Notes: a model not told the origin generated them from the sequence alone. Positions 1 through 6,917 are shown, numbered from the stretch's first letter. The stretch is 10,755 nucleotides of DNA from Flavobacteriales bacterium (GCA_024959975.1 JANXFM010000204.1:1-10755); one strand, 5' to 3'. Made by a program: numbers and translations.

Positions 1-113
1 TGTTTATGAACGGAGAAAGCAAAGAATACAACTCAGCTGACCGTATCGTTGAATCTCATGACCTTAAAGGTACTGACTTTAACTTAGGTGTTAGCTTTAG
101 CTTATTCTTCTAA
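1..113 (+). CDS. C-terminal end of a probable outer-membrane beta-barrel protein (5' truncated)
   Basis: The reading frame is open from the window edge (first full codon at base 3) to a TAA at 111-113 and encodes 36 visible residues. The tail alternates hydrophobic and polar residues and ends FNLGVSFSLFF. A terminal phenylalanine after an amphipathic strand is the usual signal recognised by the BAM complex in the last strand of outer-membrane barrels. The family cannot be named from so little sequence; a porin-like or OMP_b-brl type barrel is likely. A strong terminator follows about 25 nt downstream, so this is the last gene of its transcript. The outer-membrane call is inference from the C-terminal signature only. 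Confidence 0.6.
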   Translation, partial: FMNGESKEYNSADRIVESHDLKGTDFNLGVSFSLFF

Positions 114-138
114 GAAGGTAAACTAGATTAATAATATT

Positions 139-174
139 AAAAAAGGTTGTCTCGTTGAGACAACCTTTTTTTTT
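139..174 (+). terminator. Rho-independent terminator of the upstream gene
   Basis: A perfect 9-bp stem is formed by GGTTGTCTC (145-153) and GAGACAACC (157-165), with a GTT loop. It is preceded by six A (139-144) and followed by nine T (166-174), so the stem can extend through A-T pairs. This is a textbook intrinsic terminator for the barrel gene ending at 113. The flanking A tract could give some activity in the reverse direction, but no reverse-strand gene ends here. It separates the barrel gene from the LtaS-like gene at 252, which must therefore have its own promoter. Confidence 0.93.
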
Positions 175-251
175 GTCTTCTATTAAGATAAAATAGAAAT
201 AACAAAAGTATATTAGAGTTAATAAAAAGGATGTAAGTAAAAAAGTAGAAA

Positions 252-2105
252 ATGAACAAGATCAAATATTTCGTTAAGCTATTAATTTTTTGGCTGTTGT
301 ATTTTTTCATAAATCGTCTGTTTTTTATTGCGTTTTATTATGAGGAATTTTCTTCTTTTTCATTTATTGAATTAGCCCAAATACTACCAAAATCATTTGC
401 ACTTGATCTGTCCTTTATTGCTTACCTATCTGTAATATTTGTCATTTTATTATTTGTAAACTCTTTTGTAGTAAAAAGCAAATTCAATCGCTTTATCAGT
501 AAAAGCATATTCGTTGTAAACAGCTTTTTTATTCTTATTACTGCTTTAATTATCGGGAGTGAGATCGCTCTGTATGAAGAATGGAGTACCAAGTTAAATT
601 TTACAGCAATTCGTCATTTTAAAAATCCTTCCGAGGTGTTTTTAACGGCTAGCTTGCATAATTACATGGTCGTTTTATTTTCTCTGATTATTGCTTTTGT
701 ATTTATTAAACTTTACAAAAGAGCTGTACATCAAGATTTTTTTGCTGAAAGAAAAAACCATTTAATAAAAACAATCAAACTACCCATTGTACTGGGAATA
801 CTTTTGCTTGTAATCAGGGGTGGTTGGGGTGATGTACCACTCAATACAAGTAATGCATATTTCTCTAAACACATCATACTTAATGATGTGACTGTAAACC
901 CCAACTGGAATGTAATACAAAGTGCTGTAAAAAGTAAAAGTAGTTTTAAAGGGAATCCCTATAAAAAGTATTCTGATAACGAATCTGAAGCATACACCAG
1001 GGAATTGTTACAAGGCAAAAATGACACTACGATGTCGGTGTTGAAAATAAAAAACCCAAACATTGTTTTTATTATCCTGGAAAGTTGGTCGGCAGATAAT
1101 ATTGAGAGTTTAGGGGGCTTAAAAGGTATTACCCCTCATTTTAAGGAATTAGAAAAAGACGGACTGCTTTTTACAGATTTCTATTCCAATGGCTGGACTT
1201 CGGATCAGGGAATATCATCTATTTTTTCTTCTTTCCCAGTATTTCCTTACGTTGCAATTATTAATCAAGTAGATAAATCTAGAAAATTACCTTGCCTGAA
1301 TAAATCATTAAAACAATACCATTCTTCTTTTTTTTATGGTGGACAACTTACTTTTGGAAACATAAAAAGTTATTTACTTTCTCAAGAATTTGATCTGGTA
1401 AAAGATCGAGAAAATTACATGGACTTGCCTGCCGGTAGATTGGGTGTGCATGATGAACATCTATTTTCTCAGTTTAAAAAAGAGTTAGCAGACTTACCAC
1501 AACCCTTTATGAGCACACTCTTTACAGGAAGCTCTCACTCCCCTTACGACTTCCCTGCGGAGCATAAATTATCTTTTAATAGTAAAGCCGATAAATATGT
1601 CAATTCAGTAGCTTATTCCGATCAATGTTTGGGGGAATTTATGAAGCGAGTTAAGGAGGAAGACTGGTATGAAAACACCTTATTCGTCTTTGTGGCCGAT
1701 CATAGCCACAACTCACCGAGAGAATGGAGAGTTGCACAAAAAGAACGATTTAAAGTTCCTATGCTTTGGTATGGTGAGGTTCTAAAAAAGAACTATCAGG
1801 GAAGTATTCATGATCATATGGGATCTCATATTGACATTAGCACAACACTTTTAAAACAACTGCAAACTGATCACACAAATTACCACTGGGGTAGAGATCT
1901 GTTTAACACCTCTGTTAAACCAGCTATTCCTTATGCATTCCACAGAGGTTTTGGATTGATAAATACGGATGGTTATTATGCCTTTTCTGAAGATTACCAG
2001 AAGATTATTGAGCATCATGTCAATGACCCTCTACAGAAAGATCAAATACAAAAAGAAGCAGAATTGTATTTTCAGGGAGCTTTTAAACAATACATGGATT
2101 TATAA
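252..2105 (+). CDS. LTA synthase-family / sulfatase-superfamily membrane phosphotransferase
   Basis: This 617-residue protein has an LtaS-like architecture: five likely N-terminal membrane helices (about 7-28, 48-74, 83-105, 136-155, 175-189), a linker, then an extracytoplasmic alkaline-phosphatase-fold catalytic domain from about 270. Recognisable active-site elements are E277 in FIILESWS (LtaS E255), T316 in NGWTSDQG (the nucleophile, LtaS T300), H429 in GSSHSPYDFP, and D483-H484 in VADHSH (LtaS D475-H476). All expected metal and nucleophile positions are present, so it should be active. The family transfers phosphoglycerol or phosphoethanolamine from lipids to envelope polymers. Gram-negative Bacteroidota lack classical lipoteichoic acid, so the acceptor here is unknown. 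The ATG is fixed by an in-frame TAG at 246-248. No Shine-Dalgarno or clear promoter is visible. It is monocistronic, between a terminator and a convergent operon. Confidence 0.88.
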   Translation: MNKIKYFVKLLIFWLLYFFINRLFFIAFYYEEFSSFSFIELAQILPKSFALDLSFIAYLSVIFVILLFVNSFVVKSKFNRFISKSIFVVNSFFILITALIIGSEIALYEEWSTKLNFTAIRHFKNPSEVFLTASLHNYMVVLFSLIIAFVFIKLYKRAVHQDFFAERKNHLIKTIKLPIVLGILLLVIRGGWGDVPLNTSNAYFSKHIILNDVTVNPNWNVIQSAVKSKSSFKGNPYKKYSDNESEAYTRELLQGKNDTTMSVLKIKNPNIVFIILESWSADNIESLGGLKGITPHFKELEKDGLLFTDFYSNGWTSDQGISSIFSSFPVFPYVAIINQVDKSRKLPCLNKSLKQYHSSFFYGGQLTFGNIKSYLLSQEFDLVKDRENYMDLPAGRLGVHDEHLFSQFKKELADLPQPFMSTLFTGSSHSPYDFPAEHKLSFNSKADKYVNSVAYSDQCLGEFMKRVKEEDWYENTLFVFVADHSHNSPREWRVAQKERFKVPMLWYGEVLKKNYQGSIHDHMGSHIDISTTLLKQLQTDHTNYHWGRDLFNTSVKPAIPYAFHRGFGLINTDGYYAFSEDYQKIIEHHVNDPLQKDQIQKEAELYFQGAFKQYMDL

Positions 2106-2127
2106 TTGACAGTTATCAATTATAAAT
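2098..2127. repeat. 12-bp perfect inverted repeat overlapping the LtaS-like stop codon
   Basis: The arms ATTTATAATTGA (2098-2109) and TCAATTATAAAT (2116-2127) are perfect reverse complements around a 6-nt loop, CAGTTA. The left arm contains the last sense codon and the TAA stop (2103-2105) of the LtaS-like gene. It lies between two convergent genes, so it could act as a bidirectional terminator or an mRNA 3'-end stabiliser. The stem is almost all A-T and no T run follows, so it is not a classical intrinsic terminator. The function is inference. Confidence 0.6.
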
Positions 2128-2133
2128 TCATCC

Positions 2134-2168
2134 TACCTAGTACTTAGTACCTAGTACCTAATACCTAC
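2134..2168. repeat. Degenerate 7-bp tandem repeat, five copies of TACCTAG type
   Basis: Five consecutive heptamers can be read: TACCTAG, TACTTAG, TACCTAG, TACCTAA and TACCTAC, each differing from the consensus by at most one base. The array fills the space between the two convergent genes, and its last copy contains the stop codon (2165-2167) of the reverse-strand 160-residue gene. Because 7 is not a multiple of 3 and the unit contains CTAG, the array places TAG stops in successive frames on both strands. The role is unknown; arrays of the same period but different unit occur at 9423-9537. Confidence 0.8.
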
Positions 2169-2647
2169 AAGTACCTTTTTTGCCAGGACTCTTTAAGAGG
2201 AAGCTCCCATTTATTCAACAAATCTTCTTTTGTAGCAACAAGGTTATTAAACACGATGGTATTCTCAGTTACAACACCCTCCTTAATCAGCTTTTTAAAG
2301 TCGTTTAAAGCACTTATTACAACTTCGCTATTCGATTTACGAGCAACAGAAAACCGGTCGAAAAACGACAAATTGTATTGTTCTCCAAACTTTTTAAACA
2401 AACCGGTAAAAGAATCTATCGAACAACCCGAAGCAGCCTGTTTTTGCTCATCGGCAGCCACTACAACAAAACAGTTGTGTAAAATTACATGCGAAGCGTG
2501 CATATTAGCACCATGTGTTGACCATTGCTCTACAAAACTCTTCAAATGATGATCAATAGAATTTTGCTCTTCGGCTGCTAAAACCCGATCTGATTGAAAC
2601 ACCCAAACGCTGCTATCTAAAGATAATTCGTCAAAATTTACCCACAT
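2165..2647 (-). CDS. Conserved 160-residue protein of unknown function (family often labelled 'ABC transporter ATPase')
   Basis: I recognise this as a small Bacteroidota family that follows the CCG-domain Fe-S protein in many flavobacterial genomes. It often carries the label 'ABC transporter ATPase', but no Walker A, Walker B or ABC signature is present, so that label is unsupported. Conserved-looking stretches are WVNFDEL at the N-terminus, WSTHGA, AASGCSID (Cys75) and ENTIVFNNLV, followed by a Trp-rich C-terminus. No signal peptide or membrane helix is visible, so it is probably cytoplasmic. I place the start at the ATG at 2645-2647, one base after the upstream TAA (junction TAA-T-ATG). 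A longer frame would need a TTG at 2669-2671, inside the upstream gene, and would add eight residues that do not match the family start as I remember it. The junction suggests translational coupling to the Fe-S gene and a possible accessory or assembly role, which is inference. Confidence 0.82.
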   Translation of the reverse strand: MWVNFDELSLDSSVWVFQSDRVLAAEEQNSIDHHLKSFVEQWSTHGANMHASHVILHNCFVVVAADEQKQAASGCSIDSFTGLFKKFGEQYNLSFFDRFSVARKSNSEVVISALNDFKKLIKEGVVTENTIVFNNLVATKEDLLNKWELPLKESWQKRYL

Positions 2648-2648
2648 A

Positions 2649-3446
2649 TTACAAATCTTTTGCTGTGGCAATCATCTCGGCTAGATCCAAGACTTTCACC
2701 TGTTCTTCTTTTTCTTTATTCTTAACTCCATCCGTCATCATGGTATTGCAAAAAGGACAGCCCGTAGCAATGATATCCGGTTTTGTCTCCAAAGCTTCTT
2801 CAGTACGCTCAATATTCACATCTTTACTCCCCTTTTCCGGTTCTTTGAACATTTGAGCACCACCGGCACCACAACAAAAACCTCTCGATTTGCATCGCTT
2901 CATTTCTACCAGCTCTGCATCCAAATTTTGGATTAAAGAACGTGGTGCCTGATACACTTCATTAGCTCTTCCTAAATAACAAGGATCATGAAACGTTATT
3001 TTCTTTCCTTTGTACACCCCACCGTCAACAGTCAAACGGCCTTCGTCGATTAAAGACTGAAGCATTTGTGTATGGTGTATCACCTCAAAATGTCCTCCCA
3101 ATTCAGGATATTCATTTTTAAGTGTGTTAAAGCAGTGCGGACATGTAGTCACAATGCGTTTCACTTCATAGGCATTCATCACCTCTATGTTTGCCATGGC
3201 CTGCATTTGAAATAAGAATTCATTTCCGGCTCTTTTTGCAGGATCACCACTACAAGATTCCTCCGTTCCCAGAACGGCGAACTTGTAATCCAGATGATTT
3301 AAAATTTTAACAAATGCCTTTGTAATCTTTTTCGCTCGATCATCGAAACTACCGGCACAGCCTACCCAAAATAAAACATCAGGACTTTCTCCTTTCGCCA
3401 TCATCTCTGCCATCGTTGGCACCTGTATCCTTGTCGTATTTTCCAT
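2649..3446 (-). CDS. CCG-domain (Fe-S)-binding oxidoreductase subunit, HdrB/HdrD-C-terminal-like
   Basis: This 265-residue soluble protein carries two cysteine-rich CCG domains like those of heterodisulfide reductase HdrB/D, GlcF, LutA and EtfD. The second domain is canonical: C156 in HDPCYLGR, C191-C192-G in FCCGAGGAQMF, and C230-x2-C233 in GCPFCN. The first has C30 in VGCAGSF, C65 in ESCSGDP, and C102-x2-C105 in TCPHCF; the double cysteine is reduced to Ser64-Cys65. In the family the intact motif holds a non-cubane 4Fe-4S centre that handles thiol, disulfide or two-electron chemistry. The ATG lies one base after the TGA of the upstream membrane Fe-S gene (TGA-T-ATG), and the two proteins probably form one complex corresponding to the single-chain HdrD or EtfD. 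The donor is unknown; an electron-transfer flavoprotein or another soluble dehydrogenase is possible. No ETF gene is in the window. Confidence 0.88.
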   Translation of the reverse strand: MENTTRIQVPTMAEMMAKGESPDVLFWVGCAGSFDDRAKKITKAFVKILNHLDYKFAVLGTEESCSGDPAKRAGNEFLFQMQAMANIEVMNAYEVKRIVTTCPHCFNTLKNEYPELGGHFEVIHHTQMLQSLIDEGRLTVDGGVYKGKKITFHDPCYLGRANEVYQAPRSLIQNLDAELVEMKRCKSRGFCCGAGGAQMFKEPEKGSKDVNIERTEEALETKPDIIATGCPFCNTMMTDGVKNKEKEEQVKVLDLAEMIATAKDL

Positions 3447-3447
3447 A

Positions 3448-4773
3448 TCAGGCTTCGTCTTTCCAGTTCAAACGATCCATAGCAGAGAATTGCCATGGTG
3501 CACCGTTATTTTCTACATTAGTAAACATCGTATTCAACTCTGTAGGGGCGGCAGACTCTTCCATCACTAAATATCTTCTCATATCGAGAATAATAGAAAG
3601 TGGATCAATGTTTAGCGGACATGCTTGCGTACATGCATTACACGAAGTACAAGCCCACAACTCCTCACGGGTGATGTAATTGTCTAATAAATATTTACCA
3701 TCATCAGGATTCTTTTCCTTTGCATCTAAATTCGCTCCGTATTCTTCAAGACGATCGCGTGTGTCCATCATAATTTTTCGTGGAGAAAGTAATTTCCCGG
3801 TCTGATTTGCAGGACATTCTGAAGTACACCTACCACATTCGGTACAAGAATAAGCATTCATCAATTGCACCCAATTCAGATCGTTCACATCTTTAGCACC
3901 AAATCGTTGAGGTTCCTCATCCGCTACACCTTCAGCCGGAGCTGCAAACGAATCGGCATTTGGATCCATCATCATTTGCACTTCTTTCGTCACAGACTCC
4001 ATATTCGTAAAAGCACCCTTAGGTTCCAGTTTTGAATAATACGTATTGGGAAAAGCCAATATGATATGAAAGTGTTTTGAATAAGGCAGGTAATTTAAAA
4101 AACCTAAAATCCCTAAAATGTGGAACCACCAAAAGCCTCTCTCGAAGCCAAGCACAGCCTCCATACTCATACCATCGAATAATGAAGCTAAAAATGAACT
4201 AACCGGGTAAGCCCCTGCCTGTATGTAATGTGCTGCCCCTAATTTCTGAAGCGTTAGATCAGCTCCCTGCATTAACAAAAATGCACTCATTAATAAGATT
4301 TCAAAGATCAAGATCAGATTGGCATCCGTTTTTGGCCACCCATCCATTTCTTTCATCACAAAGCGCTTTATCTGCACCACATTTCTTCGAATCAGAAAAA
4401 TGACACATGATACAAGAACTAATAATGCAAGGATTTCAAACGAACCGATTAAGAAATCATAAAAACCACCCATAAAAGCAAAAACTCTATGCGTACCCAA
4501 AAGCCCGTCAATAACAATTTCTAAAACTTCAATGTTAATGATAACAAAACCCAGGTAAACCAAAATATGTAAAAATCCCGCTACAGGTCTGACCACCATT
4601 TTAGATTGCCCTAATGCAACACGAGCCATAGTCTTCCAACGTTCTGAAGAACGATCAGAGCGATCAATATCCCGACCTAACATAATATTACGCTTGATCT
4701 TAATGACATTCTTTCCAAAAAGGAAAGCTGCCGCTCCTACACATAGAGCAAAAATGAGATTAGAAATTCCCAT
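3448..4773 (-). CDS. Membrane-bound 4Fe-4S oxidoreductase with NarI/HdrE-like cytochrome b domain
   Basis: This 441-residue protein has an N-terminal membrane domain (about 1-245) and a C-terminal ferredoxin-like domain. Hydrophobic segments lie around 4-20, 66-88, 105-128, 151-169 and 213-240. Histidines suited to heme b ligation occur at H69, H218, H234 and H236, the last three in WFHILGILGF and LPYSKHFHI, as in NarI/HdrE-type domains. Two clusters of CxxCxxCxxxCP follow: C310/C313/C316/C320 and C375/C378/C381/C385, each able to bind a 4Fe-4S centre. It should pass electrons between its CCG-domain partner, encoded one base downstream, and menaquinone in the inner membrane. The start is fixed by an in-frame TAA two codons upstream. 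It begins 23 nt after the MCE gene. The direction of electron flow and the donor cannot be told from sequence. Confidence 0.87.
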   Translation of the reverse strand: MGISNLIFALCVGAAAFLFGKNVIKIKRNIMLGRDIDRSDRSSERWKTMARVALGQSKMVVRPVAGFLHILVYLGFVIINIEVLEIVIDGLLGTHRVFAFMGGFYDFLIGSFEILALLVLVSCVIFLIRRNVVQIKRFVMKEMDGWPKTDANLILIFEILLMSAFLLMQGADLTLQKLGAAHYIQAGAYPVSSFLASLFDGMSMEAVLGFERGFWWFHILGILGFLNYLPYSKHFHIILAFPNTYYSKLEPKGAFTNMESVTKEVQMMMDPNADSFAAPAEGVADEEPQRFGAKDVNDLNWVQLMNAYSCTECGRCTSECPANQTGKLLSPRKIMMDTRDRLEEYGANLDAKEKNPDDGKYLLDNYITREELWACTSCNACTQACPLNIDPLSIILDMRRYLVMEESAAPTELNTMFTNVENNGAPWQFSAMDRLNWKDEA

Positions 4774-4783
4774 GTATGTTTAC

Positions 4784-4810
4784 ATTTATTGTATGCTTAA
4801 TTTATTGTAT
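4784..4810. repeat. 11-bp direct repeat at the MCE / membrane Fe-S gene junction
   Basis: ATTTATTGTAT occurs at 4784-4794 and again at 4800-4810, offset by 16 bp and flanking the MCE stop codon (complement of 4797-4799). It looks like a small local duplication. There is no sign of function, and chance is possible in AT-rich sequence. Confidence 0.5.
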
Positions 4811-5699
4811 CTACCGGAGTTTCTTTACGACCAAAAAGTGAAAAATGGACATAACGCTTCGGATGTTCACGCAGATCTTCGAGTAACAATTCTAATTGCG
4901 ACATCGACTCGCTCATTTCCATGTACAATTTGCCGTCTTTTACAAATTTACCTAAACTTCCTTTGCCTGAATTAATATCTGTTAAAACAAGATCTAAATT
5001 ATTCATCGTCTCATCCACTTGAGAAATCGTTTGCGAAACATCACTATCTGCAAGGTCTTTACTAAACGATTTCATATTGCCCAGTATCGCTTCAAAATCT
5101 TTTCGCCGTGCATTTAAAGTCTCTGACAGGGTATCTATGTTACCTGCCGCACTGGTAATACTTTGATGATTAACTTCAATAAGATGGCTGGCCTTTTCAG
5201 TAAGAATAGTTATTGATCTTAATGTTGAATCTAGTACACTAATCAATTTTTCAGTTCCGGCTTTTATTGGAACAAATTGTTTGGTTACCTGTTCAGTCAA
5301 AGAAATTTGAATATCACCTTGAAGTGTATCGCCTGAAACAGCCAATACTTCTGAGCTGCCGGGTTCAAATTGCAATCCTTTAGCACCCATAATATCCATA
5401 TCGTAAATTATTACTTTCGTATCCTTACTAAAATCTATGGGTTTTGAGATGTGAAATCCGACTAATAAGGGTCCTCCGAAAGAAACATCAAAAGTAATTT
5501 CGGTTACCTGACCAATTTTGTACCCATTAATCGTTACGGGCTGACCAACTTCCAAACCATGTACATGCTCATAAAAAGCATAATAATCTTGTTTAGCTTT
5601 GAAAACATTCTTCCCCTTTAGAAAATTGTAACCCCAGGTGAAGACAATAACGGTAGCTACTGTAGTTAATCCTATTACTAATTCTTTACTGTATCTCAT
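4797..5699 (-). CDS. MCE/MlaD-family lipid-transport protein
   Basis: This 300-residue protein has one N-terminal membrane anchor (about 7-27) followed by a single MCE domain (about 37-115) that includes GLEVGQPVTINGYKIGQV and MGAKGLQFEPG. A long, probably helical or coiled-coil stretch follows (about 140-275). The C-terminus HPKRYVHFSLFGRK matches a conserved end of MlaD-like proteins. MCE proteins form hexameric rings or tubes that carry phospholipids between inner and outer membranes, and the helical tail probably extends the channel through the periplasm. An MCE system normally needs a permease (MlaE) and ATPase (MlaF); neither is in this window, so they must lie elsewhere. The ATG start is 32 nt after the amidase stop with no terminator between, which places it in the same operon. 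It has the usual length for the single-MCE type. Confidence 0.92.
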   Translation of the reverse strand: MRYSKELVIGLTTVATVIVFTWGYNFLKGKNVFKAKQDYYAFYEHVHGLEVGQPVTINGYKIGQVTEITFDVSFGGPLLVGFHISKPIDFSKDTKVIIYDMDIMGAKGLQFEPGSSEVLAVSGDTLQGDIQISLTEQVTKQFVPIKAGTEKLISVLDSTLRSITILTEKASHLIEVNHQSITSAAGNIDTLSETLNARRKDFEAILGNMKSFSKDLADSDVSQTISQVDETMNNLDLVLTDINSGKGSLGKFVKDGKLYMEMSESMSQLELLLEDLREHPKRYVHFSLFGRKETPVDTIN

Positions 5700-5731
5700 T
5701 TATTTTCCATTATGAAATTCAAAAATACAAA

Positions 5732-6850
5732 TTATTTAAGGAGTTCTATGGCCTTAAAAATATCAACCTTAACATTATTATGCACACCTACTACAAAACA
5801 ATCATTAAAACCCCGGCTTACGAGTTCCTTTTGGTGCGTCTTAACTGCCTCTAAATCAGCATAACGACCACTAAAGTATTTGTAAACATTATTCTCGATA
5901 ATGTAAAAAGGATCTTTTAAGTCTTTAAGTGCTTTCTTTTTCAATTTCTTAGAAGCACTAAAAACCTGAACTGCCAGATAGGTCGTTTCCTCAGCTTGCC
6001 CTTTTGGAGATACAACTTTTTGCGCTACCTCTCCGGAAATGATATCACGCACTTCCTGTACATCATTAATGACACCCTCCTGCTCATTTTTGTATTCTTT
6101 AAACGCACGATACAGTGCTGATGCCATGTAGGTTTTACCTTGTTCTGAATTCAAAAAATCTTCTTCCTTCGGATTGGTTAAAAACCCTAATTCTACAAGA
6201 ACAGAAGGCATTGCTACTCTACTGGTCACGTACAAAGGTTCACGTTTCACCCCTCGATCTCTACGATTTACCCGTTCTCTAAATTGTGTTTGAATTTTAT
6301 CGGCCAACAAAAGACTGTTTTTCTCGTACATTTTCTGATACAAAGACACTTCGATCTGATATTCCGGACTGTGAATATTAAAATTCCCATAATTCAACTT
6401 ATCCTCTTCTGTGGTTATCACAGGATTTTCTTTAATTGCTACTCTGGATTGCTTACCATGATTCACCCCCACAACAAAAGAAGAACAACCATGAGCCTGA
6501 GAATCCGTAAAAGCATCGCAATGAATGGAAATAAACAAATCTGCTTTTTCTCTATTCGCCAGAGCTGTACGCTCATAAAGCTTTGGGAATACATCTTTAT
6601 CGCGTGTGTAAACAACTTCTACATCGGGCATATTTTCGTTGATGTAAGCTCCTAACTGCAGAGCAACATCAAGTACGACATCCTTTTCCTGAGCACCATA
6701 CCTTCCCGTACCTAAATTACCGGGATCCTTACCACCATGACCCGCATCAATAATAACCTTCTTAAGTGCTACGCTGTAATCTGCAGAAAACAAATACGAC
6801 CAAACGGGTATGGAGTAAAGTGCAAGAAATATCGCTATGATTCGTTTCAC
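5732..6850 (-). CDS. N-acetylmuramoyl-L-alanine amidase (Amidase_3) with C-terminal SPOR-like domain
   Basis: This 372-residue exported zinc hydrolase cleaves the amide bond between MurNAc and the stem peptide. A signal peptide or anchor spans about 1-23. The Amidase_3 domain (about 31-253) shows the zinc ligands H38 (IIDAGHGGKDPG), E55 (AQEKD) and H110 (ISIHCDAF) and the catalytic E220 (LVELGFLTN), so it should be active. A linker leads to a SPOR-like domain (about 291-355: YLAVQVFSAS, YKYFSGRYADLEAV, GFNDCFVVG), a fold that binds denuded glycans, often at division sites. An insertion between the zinc ligands and E220 (about 136-200) could hold a regulatory helix, as in AmiC-type enzymes. 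The start is a GTG at 6848-6850; no ATG lies between it and an upstream in-frame stop. It is first in a five-gene operon and divergent from lptD. Confidence 0.92.
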   Translation of the reverse strand: MKRIIAIFLALYSIPVWSYLFSADYSVALKKVIIDAGHGGKDPGNLGTGRYGAQEKDVVLDVALQLGAYINENMPDVEVVYTRDKDVFPKLYERTALANREKADLFISIHCDAFTDSQAHGCSSFVVGVNHGKQSRVAIKENPVITTEEDKLNYGNFNIHSPEYQIEVSLYQKMYEKNSLLLADKIQTQFRERVNRRDRGVKREPLYVTSRVAMPSVLVELGFLTNPKEEDFLNSEQGKTYMASALYRAFKEYKNEQEGVINDVQEVRDIISGEVAQKVVSPKGQAEETTYLAVQVFSASKKLKKKALKDLKDPFYIIENNVYKYFSGRYADLEAVKTHQKELVSRGFNDCFVVGVHNNVKVDIFKAIELLK

Positions 6851-6870
6851 CTTAAGTAGCTTTTTTTAGT

Positions 6871-6878
6871 TAGTTTTG
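6871..6878 (+). promoter_or_regulatory. Candidate -7 box for lptD (TAnnTTTG)
   Basis: TAGTTTTG matches the Bacteroidota sigma-ABfr -7 consensus TAnnTTTG and lies about 40 nt before the lptD start, leaving a leader of roughly 30 nt. The -33 TTTG element is not clear; a TTTC at 6845-6848 is at slightly long spacing. The assignment rests on motif and position only. Confidence 0.45.
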
Positions 6879-6893
6879 CTTTGTTAGTCAGAA

Positions 6894-6901
6894 CAAAAAT
6901 A
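6894..6901 (-). promoter_or_regulatory. Candidate -7 box for the amidase-MCE-FeS operon (TAnnTTTG)
   Basis: On the reverse strand this reads TATTTTTG, a full match to TAnnTTTG, 43 nt upstream of the GTG start of the amidase. No good -33 TTTG is seen. It sits in an A/T tract with three perfect AAAAAT repeats (6895-6912, forward strand), so chance matching is a concern. If real, this promoter and the forward one are only about 15 bp apart and face away from each other with overlapping footprints. Confidence 0.4.
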
Positions 6902-6917
6902 AAAATAAAAATCACTT

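Noticed and set aside
175..251. Promoter for the LtaS-like gene
   Set aside because: A promoter must exist after the terminator, but no TAnnTTTG plus TTTG pair was found in this AT-rich stretch, and the AAGG near 228-231 is too far from the ATG to be a ribosome-binding site.
2134..2168. CRISPR array or attachment site
   Set aside because: The units are 7 bp with no spacers, no cas genes are present, and there is no integrase or tRNA.
2256..2549. Forward open frame of 97 codons
   Set aside because: It lies entirely antisense to the 160-residue gene, has no recognisable domain and is best explained as a shadow. The same applies to forward frames at 2665, 3416, 4694 and 6284, the reverse frames at 7200 and 8994, and the forward frame at 8458 inside lptD.
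2165..2647. ABC transporter ATPase identity for the 160-residue protein
   Set aside because: No Walker A, ABC signature or Walker B motif is present and the protein is far too short for a nucleotide-binding domain.
2165..2671. Longer reading of the 160-residue gene starting at 2671
   Set aside because: That start is a TTG inside the preceding Fe-S gene. The ATG at 2645-2647 sits one base after the upstream stop, repeats the junction type seen upstream, and gives the family-like beginning MWVNFDEL.
4784..4810. 11-bp direct repeat as an insertion footprint
   Set aside because: Target-site duplications flank an inserted element. Here only 5 bp separate the copies and the reading frames are intact, so a small slippage duplication or chance is more likely.
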